Shown here one piece after another: positions 16,112 through 23,668 of a stretch of 26,142 bases of DNA. Source of the stretch: a virus; the IMG/VR virus record IMGVR_UViG_3300043448_001075, positions 1-26,142 of that record, one strand, 5' to 3'. The translations under genes and the position numbers were made by a program. The notes beneath the pieces were generated by a model. It had not been told where the DNA came from. It saw nothing but the letters and a program-made list of their open reading frames with translations, and did not search any database. Numbering within the stretch: the stretch's first letter is position 1; each line of letters begins with the position of its first letter.

Positions 16112-17263
16112 TTACAATGCATCTCCTAAAGCAAAACCAATAAATCTTCCCCAGTGCTTGTCTTTATCAGCCTTATCTTTAATGTATCCTCTTAAATTAT
16201 TAAACTGATCAAACTCGGGATGAGTAGGTTTCCATACTGCATGTTCATCAAAATTGTCAAAACTTCCCCAATCCATAATTAAATTAAAACATAATTTTAC
16301 ATTTTTTTCTGGAATATCATAAAATATACTATTGAATAAATCTATAAAATTAACCATTTCATTGTAATTACCCTTTTGCACAATAAAATACAGTATCATA
16401 AGTGTATCAGAATTATTTTCCTTAATTTTACTTGTAAGCATTAATAAATTAGCTAATAATATGTCCCAATCACCACCTGGGCGTAATTTATCGTATGTTT
16501 CCTTTGTTGCTGCGTCTACTGTAATACATATATTTTTTATTTTATTATGCCATTTAGACATTTTATTCCAATACTTTTCAGTAAACAAAACCCCGTGTGT
16601 TACAATCTCCAATTGTAAATTTGGCCAAGGGGTAGGATCAAAATTTAATAAAAACTCTCTTGTAGATTTACTATAAAAAGCATCTCCAGCTCCATTAGTT
16701 TTAATAATAATATTTTCATTTCTGGGAACACTGAATATAAAATTAACTATAGATTCTATTCCTGCATCAAACTTTTTTTGCATTTCCTCATCACTATTAA
16801 AATCTATTTTGTGACTTCTACAACTTGGACAACTCAAGTTACAACTTGTATCTAAGTTAATAGCTATTTCTATAGGTATAGGCAAATGTGTTTTTATATC
16901 TGTTTCTTTAACATCAGTTAAAACATCATTTACAATCATAGGACATATTGTATGCATACAATAATTGTATGATCCATTTAATATACTTTCTCTAATCAGT
17001 CTAATTTTATCATTTATCCAAATATCTTTCAAATTTTCATAGAATATATTTCCTACTGGATAGGGCATATGTGCTACACAACAGGTATGAACAGAACCAT
17101 TTGGATCTACTTCTATTGAAGTAAAAGGTTTATTGCAATATTTTCCCTTAAGATCTTTCTTATCCTTTTGATCCTCGCTGAGATTTTGAATATTTACATT
17201 ACCAAATATAGGATCGTGTTTAGTAGTCCTCTCTCTGTATATTTTTATTATTTTTGAATCCAT
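16112..17263 (-). CDS. Divergent radical SAM protein with N-terminal twitch/SPASM-like domain, no GGEP, 383 aa
   Basis: The N-terminal cysteine domain has C43 (YCNKPF), C61-C62 (TCCVAH) and C102/C107, with GNIFYENLKDIW between, as in SPASM-type regions. The core is CNLSCPSC at C141, C145 and C148. There is no GGEP; the equivalent strand near 188-197 reads IKTNGAGDAF, so SAM binding must use a variant motif. A later strand CITVDAATKETYDKLRPGG fits the barrel. It has about 40 charged residues before the first cysteine that other members lack. It is close in type to rSAM/SPASM peptide- or sugar-modifying proteins, but the substrate is not known. It lies two bases after the stop of the 388-aa rSAM gene. 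Confidence 0.82.
   Translation of the reverse strand: MDSKIIKIYRERTTKHDPIFGNVNIQNLSEDQKDKKDLKGKYCNKPFTSIEVDPNGSVHTCCVAHMPYPVGNIFYENLKDIWINDKIRLIRESILNGSYNYCMHTICPMIVNDVLTDVKETDIKTHLPIPIEIAINLDTSCNLSCPSCRSHKIDFNSDEEMQKKFDAGIESIVNFIFSVPRNENIIIKTNGAGDAFYSKSTREFLLNFDPTPWPNLQLEIVTHGVLFTEKYWNKMSKWHNKIKNICITVDAATKETYDKLRPGGDWDILLANLLMLTSKIKENNSDTLMILYFIVQKGNYNEMVNFIDLFNSIFYDIPEKNVKLCFNLIMDWGSFDNFDEHAVWKPTHPEFDQFNNLRGYIKDKADKDKHWGRFIGFALGDAL
16123..16127 (-). promoter_or_regulatory. Ribosome-binding site deciding the start of the 417-aa rSAM gene
   Basis: AGGAG on the - strand lies inside the final codons of the upstream rSAM gene. It abuts the ATG at 16122 directly, too close to serve it, and is 12 bases before the ATG at 16110. 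This, with the alignment of MSNTFC to related N-termini, favours 16110. Confidence 0.5.
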
Positions 17264-17265
17264 TT

Positions 17266-18432
17266 TTATGTAAATTGTGCTTTAAATGCATCGTATTTAG
17301 TACCACAAATCTTAGCACAAACTGCCAATTTACCATCCGAACAACTTGTTTTATTCCAACTGTTTGGAATAAAATCTTGAAAATAAAGTCCTTCTACAAT
17401 ATCATCTAAACTATTTTTAATAGCATTTAAATTATCTTTTCCAACCTTTTCTATTAAGTTCCATATTTGCGTACTTTTAGGAGTATGATACCAAACATAC
17501 ATTTGGCCCGCTGTCCAACAACAAGGCTGCACTATTCCTTCTGCACTGATATATATGCTTTTTTCTTCTGCAACTTTACAATTAATTATAGCATTATCCC
17601 AAACTTTTTCAATTGCTTTCTTTTTATTTTCATCTTTATGAAATATTTGAGGAGTTATTTCTATATCTCGTACTTTGCTTGGAATTATTTTGATTGTTTC
17701 GTCACCTTTTGCAAATTCACTGATTTGATCTATAACAATGTTTCTATATTTAGGATTATTAGGAGCCTGTAATAAAGTTGTATATACTCCTTTTCTATTA
17801 CTGGCTTGATGCATTTCCTTTGTTACTCCACTAATATTACTAAAGAATCGTGCAGATTTTTTGAATTGAAATCTTTCGAAACCCATTATTTTACTTAACT
17901 CTTCTGCTTGTTCTACTTGATGCTCATTATGAGCAAAAACTATATAGTCCCAACGTGCTCGACCACCTGCTTGAATAAACGCAGCAGCATTTTCCATTAT
18001 TTTTGACCATATAGTATTTTGTCTATATAAATGATTAGTGTCCTCTAAACCATCAATACTAAAAACTACATATCCTTTACGCCCTAAAACTTTAGCTAAA
18101 TCAGCCCACCATTCTGGTTTTTTAGCACTTCCGTTTGTATGTAAACTTAACATTACATTTTTATTATTACTTCTAAAATATTCAAAAATTTGTAATGTGT
18201 CTTTGGCAGCTATAGGATCACCGTAATTGCCACACATATAGATTCTATCTAATTGCTGTATAAATGAAGGTTTAAAAATCTTTTTAATATCATTAATATA
18301 CAATTCTGTGTTAGGTAATTGTGGATTGTCTTCACCACCGTTTATATTTCTTGCACACATAGGACAGGCAGCATTACAGGAGTCAGTGACTTCAAGATGA
18401 ACAGTTCTAATGTCTTTATATCTATATAACAT
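17266..18432 (-). CDS. Radical SAM/SPASM-type protein with C-terminal auxiliary-cluster domain, 388 aa
   Basis: The core motif lies very near the start: CNAACPMC at C19, C23 and C26. The SAM-contact strand reads CGNYGDP (67-73) instead of GGEP, as in some SPASM-family members. The next strand is HTNGSAKK and then FSIDGLEDTNHLYR. The C-terminal domain has C285, C304-C305 (QPCCWTAG), C364, C372 and C376, enough for at least one auxiliary [4Fe-4S] cluster. This is the conventional order (core then SPASM), unlike most of the run. It is the first rSAM gene in transcriptional order and overlaps the 74-aa gene in TAATG. Its substrate is unknown; peptide modification is typical of SPASM relatives but is not shown here. 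Confidence 0.88.
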   Translation of the reverse strand: MLYRYKDIRTVHLEVTDSCNAACPMCARNINGGEDNPQLPNTELYINDIKKIFKPSFIQQLDRIYMCGNYGDPIAAKDTLQIFEYFRSNNKNVMLSLHTNGSAKKPEWWADLAKVLGRKGYVVFSIDGLEDTNHLYRQNTIWSKIMENAAAFIQAGGRARWDYIVFAHNEHQVEQAEELSKIMGFERFQFKKSARFFSNISGVTKEMHQASNRKGVYTTLLQAPNNPKYRNIVIDQISEFAKGDETIKIIPSKVRDIEITPQIFHKDENKKKAIEKVWDNAIINCKVAEEKSIYISAEGIVQPCCWTAGQMYVWYHTPKSTQIWNLIEKVGKDNLNAIKNSLDDIVEGLYFQDFIPNSWNKTSCSDGKLAVCAKICGTKYDAFKAQFT

Positions 18433-18656
18433 TATTCTAAAATCAATTTAACATCTTTAGCGGGACCAATTTTACTGGGTAGATCTCCATATTGGTTTAC
18501 ATAATCTTGTATTACAACTTTATACCAATTTTGGCTATTATGGTATGCTTGTACATTGTATTTATATATGGCATTATTTGTGGCTTCTAACACCGTAAGA
18601 GCCCTTGCTGCTTCTTTTTGTAATTCACGTAACTGCATATTTGTTATATCTATCAT
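18432..18656 (-). CDS. Small protein of unknown function next to rSAM genes, 74 aa
   Basis: A 74-aa ORF with ATGA and TAATG overlaps on either side, so almost certainly translated. The N-terminal half is helix-like (LRELQKEAARALTVLEATNN), the middle is Tyr/Asn/Gln-rich (AYHNSQNWYKVVIQDYVNQY), and the end is GDLPSKIGPAKDVKLILE. It has no cysteine, no double-glycine leader and no signal peptide. Its size and its place immediately before a SPASM-type rSAM gene make a partner or substrate role conceivable, but nothing in the sequence identifies it as a precursor peptide. A small structural or chaperone protein is as likely. Confidence 0.65.
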   Translation of the reverse strand: MIDITNMQLRELQKEAARALTVLEATNNAIYKYNVQAYHNSQNWYKVVIQDYVNQYGDLPSKIGPAKDVKLILE

Positions 18657-19585
18657 ACTTTGCCTATTAACATTACACGTTTATAACCTTTTAATTGTAG
18701 TTCACCTTCATATAATATCTCCTTCATAGGAAATTTTTTCTTCATATGATCTATGCTATGTACACAGTTAATATGTTCAGGAATATCAAATAAATTATTA
18801 CTTTGAATCACAACTATAGGATCTGTTTCCATATTTTTATTACGTATTTGATGAAACCACTCTTCTGTCATATGTTCAGCACTGGTGTTAATTATTAAAT
18901 TCGGTAAAAACTTTTCCTTATAAATTTCATTAGTTTTAAAATTTTCAATGTCAAATTCATATCCGTTCTTATGACATGTAAGATTATTGATATCAGCACA
19001 TATGCTTTTTACTTTATATTCATTTAAATCATTAGCATTAAAAATTTCATCACTAATTCTACAAGCATTTTTATCAAAATCTAAAATCCTCATTTTCCTA
19101 TAAGTCATTCTGTTAGAATAAATTTGTTTAAACTGCCCAAACCAGCCAGCCATTAATAGCACATTATCAAAATGCTTTTTAATAGGTGTTAATTCTTTAA
19201 TTAACCAAATTTTACTTTTAATTTGACTTCTACTTAAAGCATCTGTAATAACATTAATATTCTCATTACTTCTTTCGTATGCATGTATTATTCTAAACAA
19301 TCTATCATTTTCAAAATAATAACGAGCTATACTGGCAAATTCTACCAAAGAATAATTTTTTTCAATCAGATTTATAAAAAAGGTAACACTTTTATTAAAA
19401 ACCCATTCCTGTGTTTTTAAATTATGTGCTGTGTTAAGCAATTTTTTTAAAGTTGAGTGTGGATTTTCTAATATAATTAGATTAATTAGTTCATGAACAA
19501 AATAACTTATATCATATCTACCACAAAACTTGTAATATTCTTCTAACCCATAAAAACAATCTATACTATTTGTTGATTCAGGCAT
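18653..19585 (-). CDS. Class I SAM-dependent methyltransferase-like protein, 310 aa
   Basis: I chose the ATG at 19585 over one 39 bases upstream. GAGG at 19592-19595 precedes it by six bases, and it makes the same 8-base overlap (ATGCCTGA) seen at many junctions here. Residues 141-152 (NVLLMAGWFGQF) look like methyltransferase motif I, and 165-174 (MRILDFDKNA) end a second strand in an acidic pair as expected for SAM ribose contact. SICADINNL (194-202) and LIINTSAEHM (230-239) resemble motifs III and IV. The N-terminal 130 residues are helical and not recognised. Related proteins occur in marine T4-like phages; the methyl acceptor is unknown. It follows two glycosyltransferase-like genes, which hints at a glycan or protein target. 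Confidence 0.72.
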   Translation of the reverse strand: MPESTNSIDCFYGLEEYYKFCGRYDISYFVHELINLIILENPHSTLKKLLNTAHNLKTQEWVFNKSVTFFINLIEKNYSLVEFASIARYYFENDRLFRIIHAYERSNENINVITDALSRSQIKSKIWLIKELTPIKKHFDNVLLMAGWFGQFKQIYSNRMTYRKMRILDFDKNACRISDEIFNANDLNEYKVKSICADINNLTCHKNGYEFDIENFKTNEIYKEKFLPNLIINTSAEHMTEEWFHQIRNKNMETDPIVVIQSNNLFDIPEHINCVHSIDHMKKKFPMKEILYEGELQLKGYKRVMLIGKV

Positions 19586-20255
19586 TATTTTCCTCAAATA
19601 CTTTTTTAAGCCAAGCAAAATCATTTATCATTTTTAACTTATCTAAATCATTTTGATTTTCTAAACCATAAGCTTTACCTAATTTTGCACCCTGTATTGC
19701 ATACTTACCAAACGGTCTGCTTGCTCCTTTAGTACACCAAACATTTAGCCTATATTCTGATTCGTTACTTTTTTGTCTATCAATAACTTTGCTTGATAAC
19801 TTACAGCACTCTCTAAAAGCACTTTTCCATGTATTAAACTTGGTAGTATTAAACACAGTGATATTACTTACTATATCAACTGCCTTAAATTTAGAACTGA
19901 TACTTGTTGTCATATCTGGTTTATTAACGTCCATTTGTTCAGTTAGATCTTTGGGTAAAAGTTTTACCCCACCATTTCCATATTCAAGATCATTTATTGG
20001 GTTTATACTCCGCCATACATGTACAACATCGTGATTTTTAGTTCTAAAATCAAATTCAAATGACTCAAGTATATCTGCATCTCCGTCAACTACCCAGAAC
20101 ATATGTGTAAGACAAAGTTTAGCAGCTTCAATGTGTGCTTGATGTATACCCTTTACTCCATGAATCCTTTTAGTTAAAGGAAATTTATTGATAAGTTTTT
20201 GATAGTTAACATCTGCGTTAATTTCCTCATAACTTATAAAAACAATATCATACAT
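19578..20255 (-). CDS. Glycosyltransferase-like protein with DGDAD motif, 225 aa
   Basis: A 225-aa protein with an N-terminal strand (YDIVFISYEE), then RIHGVKGIHQAHIEAAK and MFWVVDGDADI. D57, D59 and D61 form a DxD-like acidic site after a hydrophobic strand, as in GT-A glycosyltransferases that bind nucleotide-sugar through a metal. Further on it has VVHVWRSINPINDLEYGNGGVKLLP and a Cys/Lys-rich C-terminal half. It shares its opening (DIV, SYEE/SYDE, FPL/FPW, KR) and later GNGGVK/GNGSIK motifs with the next gene upstream, so the two are paralogues. It is small for a complete glycosyltransferase, so a noncatalytic or nucleotide-binding role is also possible. Confidence 0.7.
   Translation of the reverse strand: MYDIVFISYEEINADVNYQKLINKFPLTKRIHGVKGIHQAHIEAAKLCLTHMFWVVDGDADILESFEFDFRTKNHDVVHVWRSINPINDLEYGNGGVKLLPKDLTEQMDVNKPDMTTSISSKFKAVDIVSNITVFNTTKFNTWKSAFRECCKLSSKVIDRQKSNESEYRLNVWCTKGASRPFGKYAIQGAKLGKAYGLENQNDLDKLKMINDFAWLKKVFEENNA
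19592..19595 (-). promoter_or_regulatory. Ribosome-binding site deciding the methyltransferase start
   Basis: GAGG on the - strand, inside the last codons of the upstream glycosyltransferase-like gene, lies six bases before the ATG at 19585. The alternative ATG at 19624 has no comparable site. Confidence 0.55.
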
Positions 20256-21177
20256 TATTAATCACCCAATCATTATTCATCCTTGGTGGATTAGTATATA
20301 AAACTTTAAAAAACTTACTTTGATCTGGATCCATATATGATGGCCCTGTTAATATTTCTAATTCATCACGCAGATCTTTGCCTAATCTTGAAATTTCAGT
20401 TTTTAATTGTTTTTCTTTTTTAGGTACTATTTCATCAAATAAGTTATTCAAATAAGTAAATGTTCTTACATTTGTATAGTCCCAATCACTTAACATGGTC
20501 ATATGGCATCCGAGCCTTGCTCCATAAATGGCCCATAAACCATTTTCTACATCACTTCCCACATTCATCCATGTTACAAGACGTTGATAATTCTTCCAAT
20601 GTACCTGTTGATTAAAAGGTTTGTCTAAAGATGGTTTACTACCTTCTAATAAACACATCTTTACACCTTCTCTAAAACCTGCTCTCCATGCTTGTCTTGG
20701 ACTGGCATTGTTGATTACCCAACTCATCCATGTTTTCATTTGTAGATACTTAATTTCCCAGCAAAAATCAACCTGTGTTCTATCATTAGTTGGCTCTGCA
20801 TTTTCATGTGTTTTCATATCTAATACAAGTTGAGTTGGCCAATTTTTTATACTTCCATTTCCATATACTAAACCATTTATTACATTTTGTGCAGGAAATG
20901 ATAATACACAAATATCAAGGTTAGCATGGTCAACTAATTCAATTTCAAGATTTAACAACTCTGGTTTAACAATATTATCACCATCAATAATTGTTAATCT
21001 ACTTGATTCTGCTAATCTGGCACAGGCTTTATGAGCACTATCACTACCATGTACACCATCCACACGTTTAACCCATGGAAATTTCTTCTTTAGATCAGCA
21101 TAATTCTTTTCTTTATTAGGCTCATCATAACTTAGATATACAATATCGCATTCGGATAATTTTATTTTTTTACTCAT
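20248..21177 (-). CDS. Glycosyltransferase-like protein with DGD motif, 309 aa
   Basis: A 309-aa paralogue of the 225-aa protein. It opens with DIVYLSYDEPNKEKNY, has KRVDGVHGSDSAHKACARLAE where the other has KRIHGVKGIHQAHIEAAK, and places D65/D67 in LTIIDGDNIV. GNGSIKNWP (near 127) matches GNGGVKLLP. The extra 80 residues at the C-terminus are charged and helical with a Pro/Gly stretch near the end (LTGPSYMDPDQSKFF). It overlaps its paralogue by 8 bases (ATGTATGA) and begins in ATGAGTAA over the 176-aa gene's stop. A nucleotide-sugar transfer role is inferred from the motif; the sugar and acceptor are unknown. Confidence 0.7.
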   Translation of the reverse strand: MSKKIKLSECDIVYLSYDEPNKEKNYADLKKKFPWVKRVDGVHGSDSAHKACARLAESSRLTIIDGDNIVKPELLNLEIELVDHANLDICVLSFPAQNVINGLVYGNGSIKNWPTQLVLDMKTHENAEPTNDRTQVDFCWEIKYLQMKTWMSWVINNASPRQAWRAGFREGVKMCLLEGSKPSLDKPFNQQVHWKNYQRLVTWMNVGSDVENGLWAIYGARLGCHMTMLSDWDYTNVRTFTYLNNLFDEIVPKKEKQLKTEISRLGKDLRDELEILTGPSYMDPDQSKFFKVLYTNPPRMNNDWVINNV

Positions 21178-21700
21178 ATACTATTCCATAAGATTCAGCA
21201 TTTTTTTTCACAAGGATAGATTCATTATTTTTATCATATGCATATTCATAATCAAATCCGCATAACATTTGATCACATTGTATGTTGATGACATGCTTTA
21301 AAAAATTATAATTTATCTTATCAACTATGTAAAAAGTATAAACATAATCATTAGGTATAACAATAAAAGAATGGCTCTTTATAAATTGCAATGTAGATGA
21401 ATTTATTCGAACTTGTACAGTTGATTCATTGTTTAATTCTATAAGCTGAAAAAATAATGATGTATTCTTGATAACTCTTTGTTCTAACTTAAAATCATCA
21501 CCTATTTTTACCCTAAAACTTTGTATAGATTTACCACTTTGTCTAAATTCTGTTACAAAGTCCTCACTTACCTCAATGCATGTACCTATATCTTTCTTAT
21601 AATTTAATAAATCTGTTATATTACCATCTTGATCAAAGTAAAGATAAAATACATTCTTAGGTAATTGTAATGGCTCAAACCAAAATTCTGTGTTTATCAT
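21170..21700 (-). CDS. Protein of unknown function, 176 aa
   Basis: A 176-aa ORF, mostly beta-strand-like with alternating hydrophobic residues (FYLYFDQDGNITDL, SFIVIPNDYVYTFYIV) and few charged helical stretches. It starts 26 bases inside the upstream glycosyltransferase gene, which is the longest overlap in this part of the operon, and I see no strong ribosome-binding site. It has two cysteines near the C-terminus (IQCDQMLCGFDYEY). No family is recognised. Its beta-rich nature could suit a structural, tail or binding protein, but the setting between glycosyltransferase-like genes suggests a role linked to them. Confidence 0.55.
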   Translation of the reverse strand: MINTEFWFEPLQLPKNVFYLYFDQDGNITDLLNYKKDIGTCIEVSEDFVTEFRQSGKSIQSFRVKIGDDFKLEQRVIKNTSLFFQLIELNNESTVQVRINSSTLQFIKSHSFIVIPNDYVYTFYIVDKINYNFLKHVINIQCDQMLCGFDYEYAYDKNNESILVKKNAESYGIVYE

Positions 21701-22520
21701 AATTATCTCTTAAAGTATCTATCACTTGATCTGTTAAAAACTCATCCTCTACGTAATGAAATACACCAGTTTGTTGATTATTTCCAATATACAGCTTTAA
21801 ATCTTTACTAAAATTAATGGATACATTTTCTGTCCATTCATTAATTATACTCATATCCCATGATTGTATTAGTGGCTTCATATGTGTAAATGATAATATA
21901 TGCTTATGTTTTATATCCATGAACTTAGTTGCAAGAGCACTGGCCACATCAAGACTTGGATTTTTTTGTGGGAATTTTGGCATATATATTTCTGTAAATT
22001 TAGACCAATTTTTAATAATAACTTCTAACCATTTATAAAATTCAAAGCTTTTATTGCTTTTTTTAAAATAGTGTAGTCCAAAATATACATCAGGTAAATC
22101 ATTATGCTCAAATACTTTTCTATATGGATTGCCACTTAACTTTATCTGTTGTTTTTTATAGTTATAAACTTTATCTGTTAATACAAAATCAAAATCAGTA
22201 AGATAATACCAGTAATGATCGTTACTGTTTAATAACAACATATCAGCATCATATACTATATTATATTTAAATGGCGTTGAATAAATTAGTTTCCATCTAT
22301 TTTCAATTTTCCATACGCTTTTATCACTCAAATCACCCCAAGGTATTTTTACTATATGATCAAATGCATTAAGGTATTCTAATGGTACAGAATCATTAGT
22401 CATTAAACAGGTTTTATTATTTTTATTATGTATTTTTATGCTAAGAGCTAAAGAATAAGCCTGTCTTAAATAATTTATATCTGAATTTTGAGCAAATATC
22501 AAATGTCCATACTCATTCAT
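21675..22520 (-). CDS. GT-A glycosyltransferase-like protein, 281 aa
   Basis: A 281-aa protein with an N-terminal strand HLIFAQNSDINYLRQAYSLALSIK, as in GT8-type enzymes, and D91-A-D93 in YNIVYDADMLLL, the DxD metal/nucleotide-sugar site following WKLIYSTPF. The DAD site, a later LHYFKKS segment and the conserved LDVASALATKF region are typical of a GT-A fold. It probably transfers a sugar from a nucleotide donor to an unknown acceptor. It overlaps the upstream gene by ATGA and the downstream one by 26 bases. The next gene upstream is a similar enzyme, consistent with sequential steps or duplication. Confidence 0.75.
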   Translation of the reverse strand: MNEYGHLIFAQNSDINYLRQAYSLALSIKIHNKNNKTCLMTNDSVPLEYLNAFDHIVKIPWGDLSDKSVWKIENRWKLIYSTPFKYNIVYDADMLLLNSNDHYWYYLTDFDFVLTDKVYNYKKQQIKLSGNPYRKVFEHNDLPDVYFGLHYFKKSNKSFEFYKWLEVIIKNWSKFTEIYMPKFPQKNPSLDVASALATKFMDIKHKHILSFTHMKPLIQSWDMSIINEWTENVSINFSKDLKLYIGNNQQTGVFHYVEDEFLTDQVIDTLRDNYDKHRILV

Positions 22521-23317
22521 TGTGATATCCTTAATAAAGCATGTTTGTTCATTATATGAACATCAAGATTTTTCACAGTAAAAAGAGCTCTATCGCTGTT
22601 TATACAGTCAAATATTATTTCTGTATCATTATTAAAAACATCATCCTCATCAGTTGTATAATATAATTTTCCAGGTATATAACTAAATTCATTAACTGTA
22701 GCATTAGATAACAATAAATTAATAGCTATACTAAAGGAGTAATCGTTTCTGTACTTAATATCACTAATCTGATAAATTAGTCTATAATATTCCCAATTAT
22801 TTTTAATAAAATCAACTAACTTAAAAAGTAATCTATTTTGTTCTGTTTTTTTAAAGTAAAAAACGGTAGCCCAAAAAAAAGGTACAGTATAACAGTTTAT
22901 TGATTCAAACATCTTACTATAAGAATCATGTAGTAAATGAAAACTATCTTTATAAATTAAAAAATCACTGTTTAATTCAAAACATGATAGTAGGTGTTTT
23001 GAATTAACCATATAATCAGCATCAATAACTATAGTTTCATCATATGGTGATAAATCATAACATAAGCTTCGAGTAAAATTTAACCATTGTATTTTTTCAA
23101 AACCTGACTTACCATCTTTTAACACACGAGATTGATTATAAGTAATATCTTGTCTAATTACGGTATCAAATATTTTATGCTTATCCTTATAATTTTTATC
23201 AGTAATAAGCGTAATAGGTAATTTTAAGTATTGTTTAACTCTTTTAGCAGCTATTTCAGCAAGTTTAGTATATTCAAAACCACCATCATGTGCAAAAATT
23301 AGTACTCCTCTACTCAT
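22517..23317 (-). CDS. GT-A glycosyltransferase-like protein, 266 aa
   Basis: A 266-aa protein opening with GVLIFAHDGGFEYTKLAEIAAKRVK and then LPITLITDKNYKD, the usual first strands of a GT-A domain. The DxD site is D99-A-D101 in ETIVIDADYMV. A Phe/Trp-rich stretch (VPFFWATVFYFKK) and ANTVNEFSYIPG-like strands follow. It is similar in layout to the 281-aa gene but the two are clearly diverged. It overlaps neighbours on both sides by ATGA. Donor, acceptor and product are unknown; it is the first clear accessory-pathway gene after the recombination module. Confidence 0.72.
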   Translation of the reverse strand: MSRGVLIFAHDGGFEYTKLAEIAAKRVKQYLKLPITLITDKNYKDKHKIFDTVIRQDITYNQSRVLKDGKSGFEKIQWLNFTRSLCYDLSPYDETIVIDADYMVNSKHLLSCFELNSDFLIYKDSFHLLHDSYSKMFESINCYTVPFFWATVFYFKKTEQNRLLFKLVDFIKNNWEYYRLIYQISDIKYRNDYSFSIAINLLLSNATVNEFSYIPGKLYYTTDEDDVFNNDTEIIFDCINSDRALFTVKNLDVHIMNKHALLRISQ

Positions 23318-23661
23318 TTTGCAAGTAAGCCTTCAATATTTTTTGAATTAGCTATTTTAGTATACTTGTTATAGTATAAATTTGTAGCTTCTACATATGT
23401 GGCTAATAGATTCTTATAAAATAACGGTATATCTGTTATATTGCATGGTGTATTGTTATCATCTACAATTACCATTGCTTTTATTTTGCGTTGAATTATG
23501 GCGCTGATAAATGCTATACGTTGTTCAGTGGCCTTAAATACACAACCATCATAATAATATAATAAGCTTTGTTCAAACTCTTCATTTAGTATACGTCTTT
23601 GACCGGCTAAAGACGTCATAAAATTTGCAATTTTAAATGCTTTTTCAATTTCAATGTCCAT
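23314..23661 (-). CDS. Conserved T4-like phage protein of unknown function, 115 aa
   Basis: I chose the ATG at 23661 over an in-frame ATG at 23682. GAGAG lies about five bases before 23661, while the GGAGG near 23682 abuts that ATG directly. The product begins MDIEIEKAFKIANFM, which I recall as the opening of a small protein found beside uvsY in other marine T4-like phages. It is helical, contains YYYDGCVFKATEQ and VIVDDNNTPCNITDI, and has no enzymatic motif that I recognise. Placed right after uvsY, it probably belongs to the recombination/replication set. Confidence 0.7.
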   Translation of the reverse strand: MDIEIEKAFKIANFMTSLAGQRRILNEEFEQSLLYYYDGCVFKATEQRIAFISAIIQRKIKAMVIVDDNNTPCNITDIPLFYKNLLATYVEATNLYYNKYTKIANSKNIEGLLAK

Positions 23662-23668
23662 ATTTCTC

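Noticed and set aside
16946-16963. 18-base perfect palindrome TATTGTATGCATACAATA
   Set aside because: It is inside the conserved Cys-containing region of the 383-aa rSAM gene. A palindrome of this length is expected at a rate of a few tenths per 26 kb at this AT content by rough estimate, so it is probably chance.
2329-18432. Idea that the block is a standard RiPP cluster
   Set aside because: No precursor with a recognisable leader, no RiPP recognition element, protease or dedicated transporter could be seen. The glycosyltransferases and oxygenase leave glycan or protein modification equally possible.
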